From Phyllobacterium phragmitis (lineage in GTDB: Bacteria > Pseudomonadota > Alphaproteobacteria > Rhizobiales > Rhizobiaceae): 64,000 nt of DNA. A model generated the notes under the pieces. That model was not told where the DNA came from, did no database searches, and saw only the letters and a list, made by a program, of their open reading frames with translations. Made by a program: the position numbers and the translations under genes. Of the stretch, positions 59,203 to 64,000 are shown piece after piece. The stretch lies in assembly GCF_002980495.1 (NCBI RefSeq), contig NZ_PVBR01000015.1:1-64000 (forward strand), written 5' to 3'. How positions within the stretch are numbered: the first letter of the stretch is position 1; every line of letters begins with the position of its first letter.

Positions 59203-59511
59203 ATGGAAATCGGTATCGCACACTATCTGACCGTTTCGGCCGTTCTGTTCACGCTTGGCATCTTCGGTATTTTTCTCAACCGCAAGAACGTCATCGTCAT
59301 CTTGATGTCCGTCGAACTGATCCTTCTCTCGGTGAACCTGAATTTCGTCGCCTTCTCCGCGGCGCTGGGTGATCTCGTCGGACAGATCTTCGCGCTTTTC
59401 GTTCTCACCGTGGCAGCCGCCGAAGCGGCCATCGGTCTTGCAATTCTCGTTGTTTTCTTCCGCAACCGTGGCTCGATCGCGGTGGAAGACGTCAATGTCA
59501 TGAAAGGTTGA
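59203..59511 (+). CDS. nuoK: NADH-quinone oxidoreductase subunit K
   Basis: Three-helix membrane subunit. Conserved Glu residues in the helices are seen at MSVELILL and AAAEAAIGL, which form the proton path. 102 residues. ATGs occur at 59200 and 59203; the second matches the family start MEIG. Confidence 0.97.
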   Translation: MEIGIAHYLTVSAVLFTLGIFGIFLNRKNVIVILMSVELILLSVNLNFVAFSAALGDLVGQIFALFVLTVAAAEAAIGLAILVVFFRNRGSIAVEDVNVMKG

Positions 59512-59518
59512 CGGGCAA

Positions 59519-61510
59519 ATGCTCTATTACGCGATCGTCTTCCTTCCGCTTCTGGGCTTTCTGTCTGCCGGACTTCTCGGCAAGCAGCTCGGCGTAAAGG
59601 CCTGCGAGTACATCACCTCCGGTTTCCTGGTGATCGCCGCAGCCCTTTCATGGGTGGCCTTCTTTCAGGTGGCGCTCGGCCATGGTGAAACGCTGCGCAT
59701 TCCGGTCATGCACTGGGTGACATCGGGTGCGCTCTCCTTCGATTGGGCGTTCCGCATCGATACGCTGACCGCCGTGATGCTGGTGGTGGTGAACACCGTC
59801 TCCTCGCTGGTCCACATCTATTCGATCGGCTACATGCACCATGATCCGCATCGGCCGCGCTTCTTCGCCTATCTCTCGCTGTTCACCTTCGCCATGCTGA
59901 TGCTGGTGACGTCGGACAATCTGATACAGATGTTCTTCGGCTGGGAGGGCGTCGGTCTCGCCTCCTACCTGCTGATCGGGTTCTGGTACAAGAAGCCGTC
60001 GGCCAATGCCGCCGCGATGAAGGCGTTCATCGTCAACCGTGTCGGCGACTTCGGCTTCCTGCTCGGCATCTTCGGCGTGTTCGTGCTGTTCAATGCCGTC
60101 AATTACGATACGATCTTCGCCGCCGCAACCAATTTCCTGCCTGCCGAAGGCAGCGCGGAGGCGGGCCAGACGGTTCTCAATTTCCTCGGCTATTCGCTCG
60201 ACCGGCAGGGCGCGATCACCATCGTCTGCCTTCTCCTGTTCATGGGCGCGATGGGCAAGTCGGCGCAGTTCCTGCTGCACACCTGGCTTCCCGACGCGAT
60301 GGAAGGCCCGACGCCGGTTTCCGCACTCATCCATGCCGCCACCATGGTGACGGCGGGCGTGTTCATGGTCGCGCGCATGTCGCCGCTGTTCGAGTTGTCG
60401 CAGACCGCGCTCATATTCGTGACGATCATCGGCGCGACGACCGCCTTCTTCGCGGCGACCGTCGGCCTGGTGCAGAACGACATCAAACGCGTCATCGCTT
60501 ATTCGACCTGCTCGCAGCTGGGCTACATGTTCGTGGCGCTCGGTGTTGGTGCTTACGGTGCCGGCATCTTCCACCTGTTCACCCACGCCTTCTTCAAGGC
60601 GCTTCTGTTCCTTGGCGCAGGTTCCGTCATCCATGCCGTCTCCGACGAGCAGGACATGCGCCGCATGGGCGGCCTACGCAAGCTGATCCCCACCACCTAC
60701 TGGATGATGATCGTCGGCACGGTCGCGCTGACCGGCCTCGGCATTCCCGGCACGTCCATCGGCACGGCAGGCTTCTTCTCCAAGGATGCGATCATCGAAT
60801 CCTCCTATGCCTCGCACAGCCCGGCGGCGGGATACGCCTTCGTCATGCTGACGGTCGCCGCACTTTTCACCAGCTTCTATTCATGGCGCCTGATTTTCAT
60901 GACCTTCCACGGCAAGCCGCGCGCCACCGCCGACGTCATGCACCATGTGCATGAATCGCCGCCGGTCATGCTGGTGCCGCTGTTCGTCCTGGCGCTCGGC
61001 GCGCTGGTCGCGGGCTTCCTCTTCCACGACTATTTCTTTGGCCATCACTATGTCGAGTTCTGGAAGGGTGCGCTGTTCACCGGACCGCATAACGAGATCC
61101 TGGAAGAATATCATCACGTGCCGTTCCTGGTGAAGATCGCGCCGTTCGTCGCGATGGTGGTCGGTTTCATCATCGCCTGGATCTTTTATATCCGCTCGCC
61201 GGAAACGCCGAAGCAACTGGCGCGCCGCCATCCCGGCCTCTACCAGTTCCTGCTCAACAAGTGGTATTTCGACGAGCTTTATAATTTCATCTTCGTCCGT
61301 CCCACCCTGTGGCTGGGCCGTGTCCTGTGGAAGGACGGCGATGGCAAGATTATCGACGGGCTCGGGCCGGATGGAATTTCCGCCCGCGTCGTCGATGTCA
61401 CCAACCGGGTCGTCAAGCTGCAGTCCGGATATCTTTATCACTACGCATTCGCGATGCTTATCGGCGTCGCCGCGCTCGTCACTTGGATGATGCTCGGGAG
61501 CTCTTTCTGA
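59519..61510 (+). CDS. nuoL: NADH-quinone oxidoreductase subunit L
   Basis: Distal antiporter-like pump subunit with about 16 helices and the long lateral helix. It shows [19 protein letters not shown] (key Glu), [32 protein letters not shown] (key Lys and His) and, near the C terminus, the lateral-helix region. 663 residues. Its TGA shares one base with nuoM. Confidence 0.98.
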   Translation: MLYYAIVFLPLLGFLSAGLLGKQLGVKACEYITSGFLVIAAALSWVAFFQVALGHGETLRIPVMHWVTSGALSFDWAFRIDTLTAVMLVVVNTVSSLVHIYSIGYMHHDPHRPRFFAYLSLFTFAMLMLVTSDNLIQMFFGWEGVGLASYLLIGFWYKKPSANAAAMKAFIVNRVGDFGFLLGIFGVFVLFNAVNYDTIFAAATNFLPAEGSAEAGQTVLNFLGYSLDRQGAITIVCLLLFMGAMGKSAQFLLHTWLPDAMEGPTPVSALIHAATMVTAGVFMVARMSPLFELSQTALIFVTIIGATTAFFAATVGLVQNDIKRVIAYSTCSQLGYMFVALGVGAYGAGIFHLFTHAFFKALLFLGAGSVIHAVSDEQDMRRMGGLRKLIPTTYWMMIVGTVALTGLGIPGTSIGTAGFFSKDAIIESSYASHSPAAGYAFVMLTVAALFTSFYSWRLIFMTFHGKPRATADVMHHVHESPPVMLVPLFVLALGALVAGFLFHDYFFGHHYVEFWKGALFTGPHNEILEEYHHVPFLVKIAPFVAMVVGFIIAWIFYIRSPETPKQLARRHPGLYQFLLNKWYFDELYNFIFVRPTLWLGRVLWKDGDGKIIDGLGPDGISARVVDVTNRVVKLQSGYLYHYAFAMLIGVAALVTWMMLGSSF

Positions 61511-63018
61511 TGACCGACTGGCCCATTCTCTCAACGGTCACGTTTCTGCCGCTCGTTGGCGCGTTCCTGATCCTGCTGATCAAGGACGACAGCGAATCCG
61601 CGCGCCGCAACATCCGCAATGTCGCGCTTTTGACCACGGTGTTCGTGTTCATCCTTTCGCTTATCGTCTGGGCCTCGTTCGACAATGCGAATGCCGGTTT
61701 CCAGATGGTCGAAAAGCATGACTGGCTCGGATCCGGCATTTCCTACCATATGGGCGTCGACGGCATCTCCATGCTGTTCGTCGTGCTTTCCGCCTTTCTC
61801 ATGCCGTTCTGCATTCTTGCGAGTTGGGCGTCGGTGAACGTTCGGGTCAAGGAATACATGATCGCGTTCCTGATCCTGGAAACGCTGATTATCGGCGTGT
61901 TCTGCGCGCTCGATATCGTGCTCTTCTATGTATTCTTCGAGGCAGGCCTCATCCCGATGTTCATCATCATCGGCGTGTGGGGCGGTAAGCGCCGCGTCTA
62001 TGCGAGCTTCAAGTTCTTCCTCTATACGCTGCTCGGCTCCGTGCTGATGCTCATCGCCATCATGGCGATGTCCTGGCAGGCCGGCACGACGGATATCACG
62101 GAGCTTCTGAGGCATAATTTCCCGGCCTCCATGCAGACATGGCTGTGGCTTGCCTTCTTCGCATCCTTCGCGGTGAAGATGCCGATGTGGCCGGTCCACA
62201 CATGGCTCCCCGACGCACACGTCGAAGCGCCCACGGCAGGTTCGGTGATCCTGGCGGGCGTGCTCCTGAAGCTTGGCGGCTATGGCTTCCTGCGCTTCTC
62301 GCTGCCGATGTTTCCGCTGGCCTCCGCCGAACTGGCGCCGCTCGTCTTCACGCTCTCGGCGGTTGCGATCATCTACACCTCGCTGGTGGCGCTGGTGCAG
62401 GAGGATATCAAGAAGCTCATCGCCTATTCCTCCGTCGCCCATATGGGCTTTGTGACGATGGGCATCTTCGCCGCCAACGAGCAGGGCGTGCAGGGCGCCA
62501 TCTTCCAGATGCTGTCGCACGGCATCGTCTCTGCCGCACTGTTCCTTTGCGTCGGCGTCGTCTATGACCGCATGCACACGCGTGAGATCGCGGCCTATGG
62601 CGGCCTCGTCAACAACATGCCGAAATATGCCGTCGCCTTCCTGATCTTCACGATGGCGAACGTCGGTCTGCCAGGCACGTCGGGCTTCATCGGCGAGTTC
62701 CTGACCCTTTTCGGTGTGTTCCAGGTCAATAGCTGGGTGGCGTTCTTCGCAGCGTTCGGCGTGATCCTGTCGGCGGCTTACGCGCTGTGGCTCTATCGCC
62801 GGGTGATCTTCGGCTCGCTCGACAAGGAAAGCCTGAAGGCGCTGCTCGATCTTTCGCCGCGTGAGAAGGTCATCCTCTATCCGCTCGTGGCCCTCACCAT
62901 TTTCTTCGGCGTCTATCCGGCCCCGGTCCTCAACGTGACCGCGACCGCCGTGAACGCGCTCGTCAATCAATACAACGCATCGCTGGCCGCAGCCGCCAGC
63001 CTTGCGCTGGCGCAGTAA
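61510..63018 (+). CDS. nuoM: NADH-quinone oxidoreductase subunit M
   Basis: Antiporter-like pump subunit with 14 helices. The key Glu lies in [12 protein letters not shown] and the channel Lys in [31 protein letters not shown]. 502 residues. The start overlaps the nuoL stop (TGATG). The stop is followed by nuoN after 15 bp. Confidence 0.98.
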   Translation: MTDWPILSTVTFLPLVGAFLILLIKDDSESARRNIRNVALLTTVFVFILSLIVWASFDNANAGFQMVEKHDWLGSGISYHMGVDGISMLFVVLSAFLMPFCILASWASVNVRVKEYMIAFLILETLIIGVFCALDIVLFYVFFEAGLIPMFIIIGVWGGKRRVYASFKFFLYTLLGSVLMLIAIMAMSWQAGTTDITELLRHNFPASMQTWLWLAFFASFAVKMPMWPVHTWLPDAHVEAPTAGSVILAGVLLKLGGYGFLRFSLPMFPLASAELAPLVFTLSAVAIIYTSLVALVQEDIKKLIAYSSVAHMGFVTMGIFAANEQGVQGAIFQMLSHGIVSAALFLCVGVVYDRMHTREIAAYGGLVNNMPKYAVAFLIFTMANVGLPGTSGFIGEFLTLFGVFQVNSWVAFFAAFGVILSAAYALWLYRRVIFGSLDKESLKALLDLSPREKVILYPLVALTIFFGVYPAPVLNVTATAVNALVNQYNASLAAAASLALAQ

Positions 63019-63033
63019 AAGAGGCGAAGGCCG

Positions 63034-64000
63034 ATGCAGACCGATCTGATTGCTCAACTGACGCTCATTGCTCCGGAGCTGTTCCTGGCACTGGGGGCGC
63101 TGACGCTTCTCATGGTGGGCGTATTCTCCGGCGAGCGGGCGAGCACGCTGGTGAACGGTCTTGCCGTTGCCGTGCTGATCGGCACGTTGGCGCTCGTGAT
63201 CGTCTTTCCCGCCAACGGCAAGGCTTTCGGCGATGCGTTCATCAGCGATGGCTTCGGTCGCTTCATGAAGACGCTGACGCTCATCGGCTCGATCGTCACG
63301 CTCGTCATGTCCGTCGGCTTTGCCAAAGCCGAGAAATTCGACAGGTTCGAATTTCCGGTGCTGATCCTGCTTGCCACGCTCGGCATGCTGCTGATGGTTT
63401 CGGCCAACAATATGCTGACGGTCTATCTCGGCCTCGAATTGCAGTCGCTCTCGCTCTATGTGCTGGCAGCCATCAACCGCGACAGTGTCCGCTCGACGGA
63501 AGCCGGCCTCAAATATTTCGTGCTGGGAGCCCTGTCGTCCGGCATGCTGCTCTACGGCATTTCGCTGATCTATGGCTACACCGGCCACATCGGCTTCGAG
63601 CAGATCGCCGCATCGCTTTCGGGCGGTGAGCGCCAGCTCGGCCTTGTTTTCGGACTGGTCTTCCTGTTGGCCGGCCTGGCCTTCAAGATTTCCGCCGTGC
63701 CTTTCCATATGTGGACGCCCGACGTCTATGAAGGCGCGCCGACGCCGGTGACGGCATTCTTCGCCGCCGCGCCGAAGATGGCGGCGATGGCGCTCCTCGT
63801 GCGCGTGGTGATCGGCGCGTTCGAGCCGGTTACCAGGGACTGGCAGCAGGTAATCATCTTCATTTCGATCGCCTCCATGCTGCTTGGCGCATTCGCGGCG
63901 ATCGGCCAACGCAATATCAAGCGCCTGATGGCCTATTCCTCGATCAGCCATATGGGCTACGCGCTTGTCGGTCTCGCCGCCGGCACTGCGGCCGGCGTGC
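63034..64000 (+). CDS. nuoN: NADH-quinone oxidoreductase subunit N (cut by window end)
   Basis: Third antiporter-like subunit. It starts at ATG 63034 ([23 protein letters not shown]) and is open to the end of the window, about 322 codons. The key Glu is in [17 protein letters not shown], and the channel Lys in [26 protein letters not shown]. About two thirds of the gene is visible. Confidence 0.97.
   Translation, partial: MQTDLIAQLTLIAPELFLALGALTLLMVGVFSGERASTLVNGLAVAVLIGTLALVIVFPANGKAFGDAFISDGFGRFMKTLTLIGSIVTLVMSVGFAKAEKFDRFEFPVLILLATLGMLLMVSANNMLTVYLGLELQSLSLYVLAAINRDSVRSTEAGLKYFVLGALSSGMLLYGISLIYGYTGHIGFEQIAASLSGGERQLGLVFGLVFLLAGLAFKISAVPFHMWTPDVYEGAPTPVTAFFAAAPKMAAMALLVRVVIGAFEPVTRDWQQVIIFISIASMLLGAFAAIGQRNIKRLMAYSSISHMGYALVGLAAGTAAGV

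Noticed and set aside
61531-63951. Very long open frame antisense to nuoM and nuoN
   Set aside because: Its translation is rich in His, Arg, Asp and Glu with no domain pattern, exactly what the reverse of a high-GC hydrophobic gene gives. nuoM and nuoN fully explain the region.

Overview
The window reads as chromosomal DNA of an alphaproteobacterium of the order Hyphomicrobiales (Rhizobiales), most like the Brucellaceae/Phyllobacteriaceae. Four things point there: the gene order glyA-nrdR-ribD-ribE-ribH-nusB and yceD-plsX-fabH-ihfA-merR, a K+-independent proton pyrophosphatase, a nuoA-N operon with separate nuoC and nuoD, and intergenic repeats of the kind that give rhizobial genes a C-terminal ...SIFGKHDA peptide. 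Family and genus are inferred from remembered synteny, not from a search.

Layout. 1-0.45 kb is the end of an IS630-type transposase. 0.7-14.5 kb is conserved core: one-carbon metabolism, riboflavin synthesis, NusB, a proton pyrophosphatase, outer-membrane assembly (BamE), a cytochrome bc1 chaperone, early fatty-acid and phospholipid synthesis, IHF alpha and a MerR regulator. 14.5-19.9 kb is accessory: tRNA-Pro, a scrap of an ABC ATPase, a second peptide deformylase whose end is built from a repeat, a periplasmic chorismate mutase, a proline-rich small protein behind a possible EcfG stress promoter, and a LuxR-type regulator divergent from two small envelope proteins. 19.8-28.1 kb is an exopolysaccharide locus: polymerase/ligase, initiating sugar-phosphate transferase, glycosyltransferase, outer-membrane export lipoprotein, a divergent Wzz/ExoP-like co-polymerase and a BioF2-like acetyltransferase. 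28.1-39.4 kb mixes core genes (ctaA, argC, speB, rplM-rpsI, metY) with small transport and enzyme genes, a second glycosyltransferase, a higBA toxin-antitoxin pair and tRNA-Val; tRNA-Asp follows.

40.1-48.2 kb is one co-directional catabolic operon: SDR dehydrogenase, PotABCD-type ABC transporter, a divergent histidinol-dehydrogenase paralogue, a zinc alcohol dehydrogenase and a HutC-type GntR regulator. The set of three dehydrogenases resembles the hpsO/hpsN/hpsP genes for 2,3-dihydroxypropane-1-sulfonate (sulfopropanediol) oxidation, and the HisD paralogue has lost two zinc ligands of true HisD. This is the best candidate for an incompletely described system here.

48.7-64 kb is the respiratory complex I operon nuoABCDEFGHIJKLMN (nuoN cut by the window end). 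Two genes that are not complex I subunits sit inside it: a four-helix-bundle (S23/IVP-type) gene between nuoC and nuoD, bracketed by inverted arrays of a 7-base repeat, and a pentapeptide-repeat gene translationally coupled to nuoG.
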